Positions 8,809 through 17,644 of a stretch of 64,000 nucleotides of DNA are shown here, piece after piece. Within the stretch, counting starts at the first letter, position 1; each line of letters starts with the position of its first letter. A program made the translations under genes and the position numbers. The notes beneath the pieces are model-generated. The model saw only the letters and a list, made by a program, of their open reading frames with translations. It had not been told where the DNA came from and did not search any database. Source of the DNA: Flavobacterium sp. J49 (GTDB lineage: Bacteria; Bacteroidota; Bacteroidia; Flavobacteriales; Flavobacteriaceae); NCBI RefSeq assembly GCF_011742145.1, contig NZ_JAAQQU010000105.1, forward strand, positions 310,001 to 374,000. The letters run 5' to 3'.

Positions 8809-9004
8809 CCATTCCTGCCTGCCGGCTGGCAGATTCCCGCTTTTCGCAGTATCTTTTTCTTGTTCTCGATACTTTTTGTTTCCTTCGGCTGTCGCTTACG
8901 CTCAAGTCGTCTCTTCGAGTGTTCCGATGGAATCGGAATGTATCGAGAAGCGAAACAAAAAACTCGACCTGACGAAAAAGGATACTAGCTTCCATCGGGG
9001 CTAA
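8809..9004 (+). repeat. Dispersed intergenic repeat, copy A (imperfect palindrome)
   Basis: This gene-free stretch folds on itself. Near its left end it has TTCCCGCTTTTCGCAGTATC and at its right end GATACTAGCTTCCATCGGGG. Internal arms TCTCGAT and ATCGAGA, and CTTTTTGTTTC and GAAACAAAAAA, also pair. It begins with a GC-rich CTGCCGGCTGGCAG palindrome. A second, shorter copy lies at 16116-16216. The higher GC and frequent short ORFs in both strands are artefacts of the repeat and not genes. Confidence 0.7.
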
Positions 9005-9183
9005 TCGGTATTTGTCTTTTGTGTCAGAAACTTTAAAAACCTGACAATCAACCAATCGAAAAGTAAAATTTTGAGCCGATGTTATCTTTTTAGCTTTTCT
9101 GCAAAAAAAATAGTGCGTAAAAACAAATATTTCCTATTTTTAACAAAATCATTACCTATTAACATTAGAAAACAATACCAATC
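9005..9183. other. Upstream region of cphA
   Basis: AT-rich non-coding region. It holds a near-consensus -7 element TATTTTTA at 9135-9142, 41 bp before the cphA ATG. Nothing else is recognisable. Confidence 0.4.
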
Positions 9184-11808
9184 ATGAAGATTCTGAAAAT
9201 ACAAGCTTTGCGCGGCCCTAATATCTGGAGTGTACAACGCAAAAAATTAATCCAAATGCGATTGGATTTGGAAGAAATGGAGCAATTTCCCACCAATAAA
9301 ATCGAAGGATTTCGCGAACGCATAGAAGCCATGTTTCCCACCATGATTGAACACCGTTGCTCCGAAGGAACCCGTGGCGGCTTCTTTTCCAGAATCGAAC
9401 GCGGCACTTGGATGGGACACGTCATTGAACACATAGCTTTAGAAATCCAAACCCTCGCCGGTATGGAAACCGGTTTCGGGCGAACCCGAGAAACCAAAAC
9501 GCCGGGTGTATACAATGTGGTTTTCAGCTACACCGAAGAGAACGTGGGAATGTTTGCCGCCGAAAGTGCCGTAGCCATAGCCGAAGCCCTCATCGCCGGA
9601 ACCGACTATGATGTGAATGCAGATATCCAAAAAATGCGTGAAATCCGCGAGCGAGTACGTCTCGGTCCTTCCACCGGAAGTATCGTTGATGAAGCCGTGG
9701 CAAGAGATATTCCTTGGATTCGTTTGGGCACCAATTCCTTAGTACAGTTGGGTTACGGCGTAAACCAAATGCGTTTCCAGGCCACCATCACTTGTAAAAC
9801 CAGCAACATCGCCGTTGACATCGCCTGCAACAAAGAAGAAACCAAACGCATGCTCGACTTGGCCTCCATTCCGGTAGCCAGTGGCAGCATTTGTGTTGAC
9901 GAAGAAGATTTAGAAAATACCATTAAAAAAATCGGTTACCCAATCGTAATTAAACCTTTAGACGGTAACCACGGAAAAGGTGCTTCTATTAATGTAGTCA
10001 CCTGGGAAGATGCTGTTGCCGGATTAGAATATGCCAAAAAATACAGCCGAAGAGTCATCGTTGAAAAATTCATCACCGGTTTTGACTTCAGGGTTTTGGT
10101 CATCGATAATAAATTGGTTGCAGCCGCCAAAAGAGAACCGGCACATGTAGTCGGCAACGGAAAAGACACCATTCAAACCTTAATCGAAGAAACCAACAAA
10201 GACCCAAGACGCGGTTACGGACACGAAAATGTCTTAACCCAAATTGACGTCGACCGAGATACATTAGACTTATTAGAAAAATTAAACTACACAATTGATT
10301 CGGTTCCCAAAAACGGGGAAATCGTTTATTTAAAATCAACTGCCAACTTGAGCACCGGCGGAACTTCCATAGACGTAACCGACATGATGCACCCGGAAAA
10401 TATTTTCCTTTGTGAACGTATTTCAAGAGTAATAGGCCTAGACATTTGCGGTATCGATATTATGGCGGAAAATTTAACCCAACCGTTAAAAGAAAACGGC
10501 GGCTGTATTTTGGAAGTCAATGCCGCACCGGGATTCCGCATGCACTTGGCTCCAAGTGAAGGCTTACCAAGAAATGTGGCCGCACCGGTAATCGACATGC
10601 TGTATCCACCGGGAAAACCAAGCCGCATCCCGATTATAGCCGTAACGGGAACCAATGGAAAAACCACCACTACCCGATTATTAGCACACATTGTCAAAAA
10701 TAACGGTTATAAAGTTGGCTTCACAACATCAGACGGTATTTATGTACAAAACCACATGATGGAAAAAGGCGACACCACAGGACCGCTTTCCGCAGAATAT
10801 ATTTTAAAAGATCCAACAGTAGAATTTGCCGTTTTAGAAACCGCTCGCGGTGGAATTTTACGCTCCGGTTTAGGATTCAGTCGTTGTGATATTGCCATCA
10901 TCACCAACATACAAGAAGACCATTTAGGTTTGGCCGACATTCACACTTTAGATGACTTGGCCAGAGTAAAAGCAACGGTTGTTCGTTCCGTAAAAAAAGA
11001 TGGTTGGGCCATTTTGAATGCTGAAGACGAACAATGTCTGAAAATCGCTAATGAATTGAGTTGCAACATCGCCTATTTCAGTATGGACGAAAACAACCCG
11101 AAAGTACAGCAGTTTGCCAAAGAAGGAAAAACAGTTGCAGTCTATGAAAACGGCTACATCACTATCAAAAAAGGCGAATGGAAAATCAGAGTCGAACGCG
11201 CCACTCATGTGCCATTGACTTTAGGCGGCAAAGCAAAATTCATGATTGCCAATGCACTCGCAGCCACTTTAGCGGCCTATTTACAGGGATTCAAAACCGA
11301 AGATATTAGTTTGTCTTTGCAAACGTTTATCCCGAGTGCAGCACAAACGCCTGGTCGAATGAATATTTTTGAGTTTAAAAAATTCAAAGTAATGATTGAC
11401 TTTGCTCACAACCCTTCCGGTTATAAAGGGGTGGAAGAATATTTGTCCTCTGTCGAAGCCACTAAAAAAATTGGTATCATAGCCGGTGTTGGAGACCGAA
11501 GAGACGAAGACATCCGAGAATGTGCTACAATAGCCGCCCGAATGTTTGACCACATCATTATTCGCCAGGAAAAACACCTGCGAGGTCGAACCGAAGAAGA
11601 AATCATCGGTTTAATTATGGAAGGGATTAATGCTTCGGGACGAAATGTAACCCATGAAATCATTGCCAAGGAAGTGGAAGCCATCAAACACGCCATCAAT
11701 AGTGCCAGTGAAGGCACCTTCATAACGGCATTGAGCGATGTAGTCACCAATGCCATTGAAATTGTTCAGGAATACCTAGACAAAGAAAATGAAGATGGCA
11801 ATATATGA
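9184..11808 (+). CDS. cphA: Cyanophycin synthetase
   Basis: The 874-residue enzyme polymerises Asp and Arg into cyanophycin (multi-L-arginyl-poly-L-aspartate), an insoluble nitrogen reserve, using ATP. The N-terminal domain contains GTRGGFFSRIERGTWMGHV. The ATP-grasp domain (about residues 215-480) contains PLDGNHGKGASINV and the metal-binding end ILEVNAAPGFRMH. The Mur-ligase-like domain (about 480-874) has the P-loop AVTGTNGKTTTTRLL and the substrate region DFAHNPSGY. All three domains look complete and the length matches CphA1. No cyanophycinase (cphB) or isoaspartyl dipeptidase lies in this window, unlike the clustered arrangement in many bacteria. It is flanked by a repeat upstream and its own terminator downstream, so it appears monocistronic. 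Confidence 0.95.
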   Translation: MKILKIQALRGPNIWSVQRKKLIQMRLDLEEMEQFPTNKIEGFRERIEAMFPTMIEHRCSEGTRGGFFSRIERGTWMGHVIEHIALEIQTLAGMETGFGRTRETKTPGVYNVVFSYTEENVGMFAAESAVAIAEALIAGTDYDVNADIQKMREIRERVRLGPSTGSIVDEAVARDIPWIRLGTNSLVQLGYGVNQMRFQATITCKTSNIAVDIACNKEETKRMLDLASIPVASGSICVDEEDLENTIKKIGYPIVIKPLDGNHGKGASINVVTWEDAVAGLEYAKKYSRRVIVEKFITGFDFRVLVIDNKLVAAAKREPAHVVGNGKDTIQTLIEETNKDPRRGYGHENVLTQIDVDRDTLDLLEKLNYTIDSVPKNGEIVYLKSTANLSTGGTSIDVTDMMHPENIFLCERISRVIGLDICGIDIMAENLTQPLKENGGCILEVNAAPGFRMHLAPSEGLPRNVAAPVIDMLYPPGKPSRIPIIAVTGTNGKTTTTRLLAHIVKNNGYKVGFTTSDGIYVQNHMMEKGDTTGPLSAEYILKDPTVEFAVLETARGGILRSGLGFSRCDIAIITNIQEDHLGLADIHTLDDLARVKATVVRSVKKDGWAILNAEDEQCLKIANELSCNIAYFSMDENNPKVQQFAKEGKTVAVYENGYITIKKGEWKIRVERATHVPLTLGGKAKFMIANALAATLAAYLQGFKTEDISLSLQTFIPSAAQTPGRMNIFEFKKFKVMIDFAHNPSGYKGVEEYLSSVEATKKIGIIAGVGDRRDEDIRECATIAARMFDHIIIRQEKHLRGRTEEEIIGLIMEGINASGRNVTHEIIAKEVEAIKHAINSASEGTFITALSDVVTNAIEIVQEYLDKENEDGNI

Positions 11809-11827
11809 TAGTAAAGTTTGCTAAAAC

Positions 11828-11862
11828 AAATCCCAAATTCCAACAGGTCTTTGGGATTTTTT
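11828..11862 (+). terminator. Rho-independent terminator of cphA
   Basis: AAATCCCAAA pairs with TTTGGGATTT across a 12-nt loop, followed by a T run. It lies 20 bp after the cphA stop. Confidence 0.75.
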
Positions 11863-12145
11863 ATGGTCGATAGTTTAGTATCGCTCTATAATTAAAATAC
11901 ACAAAATAAAGCAATTCTTTCTACGGTCTTTTGTTAACCAACTTTAGTCATCTGAATCCTAATTAAATTAAATCGTATATATTACAAAGCTTGAACGTAA
12001 ACTTTTCACTACAAGAAAACACAAATTTAAGAAGCAACGAATAAATTAATTAAGTATCTTTATGAACAAGATTGCCCCCTATTTCATAACTGTATATGAT
12101 TAATTTCAAATCCAGTTCCTTTATACAAACTCTAATCTCGTCAAC
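11863..12145. other. Gene-free region with a promoter-like element
   Basis: AT-rich region without a convincing ORF. CGATAGTTTAGTATCG at 11866-11881 is a small hairpin. TATCTTTA at 12055-12062 is one mismatch from the -7 consensus and could drive the GAF/PAS gene with a leader of about 75 nt. Confidence 0.35.
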
Positions 12146-13306
12146 ATGAAGGAAGCATTACGACTTAAAGAACTATACGAATATCATATTCTTGACACCA
12201 AACCCGAAAAAGAACTTGACGAATTAGCTGAGATTGCCTCCATGATTTGCAATACCCCTATATCCATGATAACCTTGGTAGATAGCTATCGGACATGGCA
12301 CAAATCTAAAAATGGCATGGACATGGATGAAGTTAGAAGAGAAGATTCTTTTTGCCAACATGTTGTGAACAACTCCAAAGAAGTTTTTGTGGTTGAAGAT
12401 GCACAGAACGATGATAAATTCATCAACAACCCTTATACCAAAGGAGATAATGGAATACGATTTTATGCAGGCGCACCTTTAGTCACCCCTAAAGGGAATG
12501 TTTTGGGAAGTTTGTGTATCGTGGATACTATCCCTAAAAAGATCACTGCCGAACAGAAAAAAGCATTACAGGTACTTTCCAAAAAAGCTATGGATTATCT
12601 CAATGCGCGAAAATTAATTCTACTACAAAAAGACAATTTAGAACTCAGTGCTTTAAGATTGAAAAAACTTACCGATGAAGCACCATGTGTTATTTTTCAG
12701 CTGCATCGTAATAAAGAAGGTGATTTGTCTTTTGATTTTTTGAGTAAAGGGATAAAAGTCCTTCATCCTGATTTGAAAGTGAGCGCTTTAAAAAAAAGAC
12801 CTAAACTGCTATTCGATATCATCTCACCGGAAGATTTGCCTTTCGTAAAAGAAAGTCTGGATAATTCATATAAAAATTTAAGCGAGTGGAATATTGCCTA
12901 TCGGGTAAAAAACAAAGAAAATGAAACCGAATGGCATATGCTAAAGGCGATTCCTGAAACCGAAAAAAAGGGAAAAGTAATTTGGTATGGAACCATACAA
13001 AACATTACTAATCTGATTGAATACGAAAAAACAATTGAACAAATCCTATTTGACATTTCTCATGTTTTAAGAAGACCAATTTCTTCTCTAATAGGGCTAA
13101 CCAAATGCATGTCGGACGAAAAGAAACTTGATGAAGTTTTATTTAAAGAATATGCCACTTACCTCAAAATGGTATCCGATGAATTGGATGATTTTACCCG
13201 AAAAATTAATCAGGTGTACATAATTAAAAACAAATTATTATCCGGTCACACCCGTGACTTACCTAAAGCCGGTAAACCAAAAAGCAACATAATCCGAACC
13301 AATTAA
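12146..13306 (+). CDS. GAF and PAS domain protein with an orphan histidine box
   Basis: The 386-residue cytoplasmic protein has an N-terminal GAF domain (about residues 15-155). It includes the flavobacterial features RREDSFCQHVV, FYAGAPLVTPKGNVLGSLCIVD and a following helix. A PAS-fold domain with a PAC-like end occupies about residues 165-290 (WNIAYRVKN, IWYGTIQNIT). The C-terminal stretch resembles a HisKA dimerisation helix, with H306 in DISHVLRRPISSLIGL. No ATPase domain follows: the protein stops about 80 residues later. It therefore cannot autophosphorylate as a normal kinase. It may be a signal-integrating dimer partner, a phosphotransfer intermediate or a degenerate kinase. Ligand and partner are unknown. 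Confidence 0.85.
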   Translation: MKEALRLKELYEYHILDTKPEKELDELAEIASMICNTPISMITLVDSYRTWHKSKNGMDMDEVRREDSFCQHVVNNSKEVFVVEDAQNDDKFINNPYTKGDNGIRFYAGAPLVTPKGNVLGSLCIVDTIPKKITAEQKKALQVLSKKAMDYLNARKLILLQKDNLELSALRLKKLTDEAPCVIFQLHRNKEGDLSFDFLSKGIKVLHPDLKVSALKKRPKLLFDIISPEDLPFVKESLDNSYKNLSEWNIAYRVKNKENETEWHMLKAIPETEKKGKVIWYGTIQNITNLIEYEKTIEQILFDISHVLRRPISSLIGLTKCMSDEKKLDEVLFKEYATYLKMVSDELDDFTRKINQVYIIKNKLLSGHTRDLPKAGKPKSNIIRTN

Positions 13307-13345
13307 AACACCCATTATCTATTAACAATGACCATCATTTGCAAA

Positions 13346-13447
13346 ATGAATCAAAGAAGATGGTTTTATATTCTTCTTTTCCCGGCATTAATGGCTATGG
13401 TACTTAAACTTTTAATATCACCAGCTATTGTTATTTTGTACATTTAA
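13346..13447 (+). CDS. Possible small membrane protein (33 aa)
   Basis: A short frame begins MNQRRWFYILLFPALMAM and continues with a second hydrophobic stretch to the stop. Two Arg at the front and a nearly all-hydrophobic body fit a small single- or double-pass membrane protein. An in-frame ATG at 13328 would give 39 residues. There is no homology evidence and it could be chance. Confidence 0.3.
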   Translation: MNQRRWFYILLFPALMAMVLKLLISPAIVILYI

Positions 13448-13463
13448 AATAAATTATATCCAT

Positions 13464-13925
13464 TTGAAACAGCTACACGAACTCCTAAACCAAATCGAAA
13501 GCCATATTGCTCATCATGAAAAAACAAATCCTGTAATTTCACAGGCTACCGTCGGTTGGCAATTGGACCATAGTTTATTAGTCATCAATGGCGTTATAGC
13601 CCATTTGAAAAACTCCAATCCCGAAAATTACAAATGGAAATTTAAATGGATTCGCCTATATATTCAAATCACCAACAAAATCCCAAGAGGAAAAGTCAGA
13701 GTCCCAAAATCCGTCAAACCGGTAGACGTGGCCACAATCGAAGAATTGGAATCTAAATTGAAACAAGCCCGAACAGGCGTTGCCGAGATTCAAAACCTTC
13801 ATCCGAACAGTTATTTCACCCATCCGTTTTTTGGTGATTTAAATCTGAAAACTACTATTTGGTTTCTGAAATTGCACACCAAGCATCATTTAAAAATCGT
13901 TAACGACATCATAAACAAAGGATAA
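13464..13925 (+). CDS. DUF1569 / DinB-like protein
   Basis: The 153-residue protein resembles DUF1569, a DinB-like four-helix bundle family with a possible metal-binding His set. Motifs are GWQLDHSLLVINGVI near residue 30, the central IPRGKVRVPKSVKPV and the C-terminal HPFFGDLNLKTTIWFLKLHTKHHLKI. His residues in the first and last helices are the expected ligands. No ATG lies near the natural start. I chose the TTG at 13464 because homologous N-termini begin with a similar LxxLHxxLxQIE helix; the frame itself opens at a TTG at 13428. The function is unknown; DinB relatives include thiol-dependent transferases. Confidence 0.75.
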   Translation: MKQLHELLNQIESHIAHHEKTNPVISQATVGWQLDHSLLVINGVIAHLKNSNPENYKWKFKWIRLYIQITNKIPRGKVRVPKSVKPVDVATIEELESKLKQARTGVAEIQNLHPNSYFTHPFFGDLNLKTTIWFLKLHTKHHLKIVNDIINKG

Positions 13926-13952
13926 TATTCAAAAAAGATTGTCCTTTTTTTA

Positions 13953-13960
13953 TACATTTA
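13953..13960 (+). promoter_or_regulatory. Possible -7 element of the dipeptidyl peptidase gene
   Basis: TACATTTA, one mismatch from TAnnTTTG, lies 22 bp before the ATG at 13983. Confidence 0.4.
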
Positions 13961-13982
13961 CGGCCAACAAAAACTTTACTTC

Positions 13983-16115
13983 ATGAATAAAAAGATTATA
14001 CTTTTCGTTAGCTTATTCGTGGCTTTTACAACACAAGCCCAATTAAAAAAATTAACGTTAGAGGAATCGGTTTTACAACAAGGCCGTGCTTTTAGAGCCG
14101 ATGGCTTAACCGGTTTTCAGTGGATTCCAAACACCAATAAATACGTATTCTACACCGATAGTTGGACCAAAATGAAGTCGGCTTCTACAACAAACGATAC
14201 CGCTGCAGAATTGGTTACTTTGGCTGATATCAACTCCGCTTTGGGCACCAAACTCAAGAACTTCTTTGGTTTACAATGGATAGATGCCAATACCGTTATG
14301 GTCACTGAAAATGGTAAGTATTATAGCTACAACCTAACCACCAAAACCGGAAAACTAACTTTGCAAGCACCGGAAACTGCCGAAAACACAACATTTGACA
14401 GCAATAAAGTGAACTTGGCTTTCACGGAAGAAAACAATCTGTTCTTTCTAAACAGTAAAGGAGAAAAAATTTCGGTAACCAACGAAACCAATAAAGGTAT
14501 CGTATCCGGACAGTCGATAGCTCGAAATGAATTCGGAATTAGCAACGGTATTTTCTGGTCACCAAAAGCTTCTTATTTGGCATTCTACCAAAAAGACGAA
14601 ACCGAAGTAGCCGATTATCCTTTATTAGACATCAACGAAACTCCGGGAAAATTAGTCAATATCAAATACCCGATGATTGGGCAAAAAAGCGAAAAACCTC
14701 GCGTTGGGATTTACCATTTGGCTACCCAGAAAACCGTTTTCATCACACCAAGAGGCAACCAAGACGACTACTTAACCAACTTATCTTGGACACCGGACGA
14801 AAAATATGTTTTGATAGCCGAGTTGAATCGCGGTCAGAATGATATGAATTTGAATGTGTATGACGCCACAACCGGTGCTTTCGTGAGAACTATTTTGAAT
14901 GAAAAAAACCCGCGTTGGGTTGAGCCCGAACACGAAGCCTTCTTTCCGAATGCCAAATCCAACAACTTTGTTTGGTTTAGCGAAAAAGACGGTTTCCCTA
15001 ACTTATACTACTACACTATCGAAGGAAAATTAATTAAGCAATTGACCAATAACCCATTCGTGGTTCGCGATATCATTGGCACCAATACTGCCGGAACAGA
15101 GATTTATTTCAAAGCCACCGGTCCAAATCCAACCAACATGCTGGTTTACAAAGTGGATTTAAAAGGCAAACAAACTTTAATTACCAAAGACCAAGGGGTT
15201 CACAATGTGATTCCGAGTGCCGATGGGAATTGGTTCTTTGACGAATTCTCCAATCACGATACACCATCTAAATCCTTGTTGTATGACAAAGGTTTGAAAG
15301 CCAAAACGCTTTTGGTGAGCAAAAACAAATACGAAGGTTACGAAATCGGTTCTGCCGAAATCAAAACCATCAAGTCTGCGGACGGAACCACTGATTTATA
15401 CACGCGTTTGATTAAGCCGAGTAACTTTGACCCAAACAAAAAATATCCGGTTTTAGTATACGTTTACGGCGGACCACATGCGCAAATGATTACCAATTCT
15501 TACTTGGACGGCGCTAATTTATGGATGTATTGGATGGCCGAACAAGGCTATTTGGTTTTCACCCTAGATAACAGAGGTTCTGACAACAGAGGTTTTGCTT
15601 TTGAAAGCATCATCCATGGAAAATTAGGAACCCACGAAATGGACGACCAGTTAAAAGGGGTTGATTATTTAAAATCGCTTCCTTATGTTGATGGCAATCG
15701 CTTGGCGGTTCACGGTTGGAGCTACGGCGGATTCATGACGACGTCTTTAATGTTGCGCAAAGCCGATACGTTTAAAGTAGGCGTTGCCGGCGGACCGGTA
15801 ATCGATTGGAAATGGTATGAAGTAATGTATGGCGAACGCTATATGGATACACCTGCTGAAAATCCTAAAGGATTTGAAGAAAACACCGTGTACAATTATG
15901 TCAAAAATCTAAAAGGAAAATTGCTTTTAATTCACGGAACCAATGATGATGTGGTGGTAGAACAACACAATTTGTCTTTAGTCAAAAAGTTTGTCGAAAC
16001 GGGCAAACAGGTGGATTATTTTCCTTACCCTATGCACAAACACAATGTTATCGGAAAAGACCGCGTGCATTTGATTGAAAAAGTATTGAACTACGTGATT
16101 GATAATAATAAGTAG
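13983..16115 (+). CDS. S9 family peptidase (dipeptidyl peptidase IV type)
   Basis: The 710-residue exported serine peptidase should remove Xaa-Pro or Xaa-Ala dipeptides from peptide N-termini in the periplasm. A signal peptide ends at TQAQ (about residue 20). The N-terminal beta-propeller (about 60-470) contains GQKSEKPRVGIYHL and WTPDEKYVLIAELNR. The catalytic alpha/beta-hydrolase domain carries S580 in GWSYGGF, D655 in GTNDDVV and H687 near the end. All three triad members are present and the length matches DPP IV of Bacteroidetes. Confidence 0.93.
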   Translation: MNKKIILFVSLFVAFTTQAQLKKLTLEESVLQQGRAFRADGLTGFQWIPNTNKYVFYTDSWTKMKSASTTNDTAAELVTLADINSALGTKLKNFFGLQWIDANTVMVTENGKYYSYNLTTKTGKLTLQAPETAENTTFDSNKVNLAFTEENNLFFLNSKGEKISVTNETNKGIVSGQSIARNEFGISNGIFWSPKASYLAFYQKDETEVADYPLLDINETPGKLVNIKYPMIGQKSEKPRVGIYHLATQKTVFITPRGNQDDYLTNLSWTPDEKYVLIAELNRGQNDMNLNVYDATTGAFVRTILNEKNPRWVEPEHEAFFPNAKSNNFVWFSEKDGFPNLYYYTIEGKLIKQLTNNPFVVRDIIGTNTAGTEIYFKATGPNPTNMLVYKVDLKGKQTLITKDQGVHNVIPSADGNWFFDEFSNHDTPSKSLLYDKGLKAKTLLVSKNKYEGYEIGSAEIKTIKSADGTTDLYTRLIKPSNFDPNKKYPVLVYVYGGPHAQMITNSYLDGANLWMYWMAEQGYLVFTLDNRGSDNRGFAFESIIHGKLGTHEMDDQLKGVDYLKSLPYVDGNRLAVHGWSYGGFMTTSLMLRKADTFKVGVAGGPVIDWKWYEVMYGERYMDTPAENPKGFEENTVYNYVKNLKGKLLLIHGTNDDVVVEQHNLSLVKKFVETGKQVDYFPYPMHKHNVIGKDRVHLIEKVLNYVIDNNK

Positions 16116-16216
16116 GAGCTAATCCCGCTTTCCGCTATATCTTTTTCGTCAGTTCGAGTGCGGTGACAACCGCGTATCGAGAACACGAAAAAGGATGCCG
16201 CTTCAATCGGGGCTAA
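16116..16216 (+). repeat. Dispersed intergenic repeat, copy B
   Basis: It starts right after the peptidase stop codon and forms an imperfect inverted repeat. The left arm contains TAATCCCGCTTTCCGCTAT then TCTTTTTCGT; the right arm contains ACGAAAAAGGAT then GCCGCTTCAATCGGGGCTA. TTCGAGTGCGGT and ACCGCGTATCGAGAA pair inside. It shares end motifs with copy A at 8809-9004. Confidence 0.75.
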
Positions 16217-16218
16217 AA

Positions 16219-16279
16219 AATCCCAAACCTGAACAATAATCATTGGAACCTGCCGGCAGGCAGGTTTGGGATTTTTTTA
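16219..16279. terminator. Bidirectional terminator with a nested GC palindrome
   Basis: AATCCCAAACCTG and CAGGTTTGGGATT are 13-nt arms flanked by an A run on the left and a T run on the right, so it can end both converging genes. The loop ends with CCTGCCGGCAGG, itself a perfect 12-bp palindrome related to the one at the start of repeat copy A. Confidence 0.8.
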
Positions 16280-16296
16280 TTTGGAAATTAAAACCT

Positions 16297-17556
16297 TTAC
16301 GTTTTCTGTGGTTTCTTTCTCGCCGCCGGAAATAAAACATTATTCAAAATCAAACGGAAACCAGGTGACGTTGGATGCAAGTCGAGAACTGTTGGCTCAT
16401 CGCCTACTCTATGTTGGTAATCTTCCGGATCGTGACCTCCGTAAAAGGTAAAGAAGCCTTTTCCTTTTTGGCCGTGAATGTAACGCGCTTCATCATTTAA
16501 TTCGTTTTTACCCAACGTCAACACATTGGATTTAATCAAATTGCTGTCAAATGAAGTCGTTTGTCCCATAAAACCTTTCACCAATTGCGTGTGGTTTTGG
16601 CACAACATACTCGGAATCACATCCCATTTGGCAGAAAACTCCATTAAGGTGAAATAATCTTTTTCAAACGGAATACGGCGTTTCTCCGTCATATCGATAT
16701 CCGAGAATTCATAGTGTTCCGGTTTCCGGTCTAAAATAAAATTCTTAAAGGCAAACGTTTTATTGTAATCTATTTGGGATTGGTAATTGGCATCGCTGTT
16801 GTCGCCGTCAAACATTGGCTCACAAATGTCAACGCCTTCGGCAGCAAGCGCAATATCAAAACTATCCGTAGCCGAGCACATGGCAAACATAAAACCGCCA
16901 CCAATCACGAAGTCGCGTATTTTTTTGGCCACCGCCAATTTTTCTTGAGAAACTTTGGGATAACCCAATTTGGCCGCCAAAGCTTCGGCTTCTTTCTTTT
17001 GCTCGATGTACCAAGGTGCATTTCGGTAAGCACCGTAAAATTTACCGTATTGACCGGTGAAATCTTCGTGATGCAAGTGTAACCAATCGTATAAAATTAA
17101 CTGGTCGCTCAAGACTTCTTCGTCATAAACCACTTTAAACGGAATCTCGGCATACGTCAACACCATCGTTACGGCATCGTCCCAAGGTTGTTTTCCCGGT
17201 GGCGAATAGACCGCAATTTTGGGTGCTTTTTCTAAAACCACCGTTTCCATATTTTGAGACGGACTTGAAATTTCTTCTAAAATCGATTGCATTTCTCCAT
17301 CCGAAAGGACTTCAAAACTCACGCCTCTAATTTGACATTCTTTGCGAATTTCGGCTGCATCAGGCAATAAAAAAGAACCGCCGCGGTAGTTGAGCAACCA
17401 ACTCGCTTTGTATTGTTTGTCTAAAGCCCAATAAGTAATCCCGTAGGCTTTGAGATGATTCTTCTGCGCCACTTCATCCATGGGCAACAATAAGAAATTG
17501 GCCTTAACGGAAAAGGAAAGCAACAAGAGAAAAATATAGAATGACTTTTTAAACAT
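16297..17556 (-). CDS. Exported protein annotated 'asparagine synthetase B' in flavobacteria; function unproven
   Basis: The 419-residue protein has a signal peptide (residues 1-20, cleavage near VKA), so it acts outside the cytoplasm. That is incompatible with true asparagine synthetase, and the AsnB PPase and Ntn-hydrolase motifs are absent. The body looks like a class I glutamine-amidotransferase or flavodoxin-like fold: KIAVYSPPGKQPWDDAV near residue 130, LHLHHEDFTGQYGKF near 180, and GGGFMFAMCSATDSFDIALA near 230, where a Cys sits in a nucleophile-elbow-like turn. A second conserved region is FFTFYGGHDPEDYQHRVGD near the end. I set the start at the ATG at 17556 because it begins the signal peptide; the frame extends 17 codons further upstream. 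Substrate unknown. Confidence 0.8.
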   Translation of the reverse strand: MFKKSFYIFLLLLSFSVKANFLLLPMDEVAQKNHLKAYGITYWALDKQYKASWLLNYRGGSFLLPDAAEIRKECQIRGVSFEVLSDGEMQSILEEISSPSQNMETVVLEKAPKIAVYSPPGKQPWDDAVTMVLTYAEIPFKVVYDEEVLSDQLILYDWLHLHHEDFTGQYGKFYGAYRNAPWYIEQKKEAEALAAKLGYPKVSQEKLAVAKKIRDFVIGGGFMFAMCSATDSFDIALAAEGVDICEPMFDGDNSDANYQSQIDYNKTFAFKNFILDRKPEHYEFSDIDMTEKRRIPFEKDYFTLMEFSAKWDVIPSMLCQNHTQLVKGFMGQTTSFDSNLIKSNVLTLGKNELNDEARYIHGQKGKGFFTFYGGHDPEDYQHRVGDEPTVLDLHPTSPGFRLILNNVLFPAARKKPQKT

Positions 17557-17606
17557 TTGTGGCAATATTTTACCCAAAGATAACAGATTTACTGTGAAGA
17601 TAATCA

Positions 17607-17636
17607 TAAAAAAAAATCCCGAGATTAATCGGGATT
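17607..17636 (-). terminator. Terminator of dnaB
   Basis: AATCCCGA and TCGGGATT form the stem with a 6-nt loop, with a T run on the minus strand. It lies just beyond the dnaB stop. Confidence 0.8.
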
Positions 17637-17644
17637 ATATATTA

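Noticed and set aside
8774..9055. Overlapping frames of 76 and 85 residues on both strands
   Set aside because: They lie in the palindromic repeat (copy A) and have low-complexity, unrelated translations.
13924..13951. AAAAAAG/CTTTTTT hairpin after the DUF1569 gene
   Set aside because: An almost pure A/T stem with one G-C pair is too weak to call a terminator.
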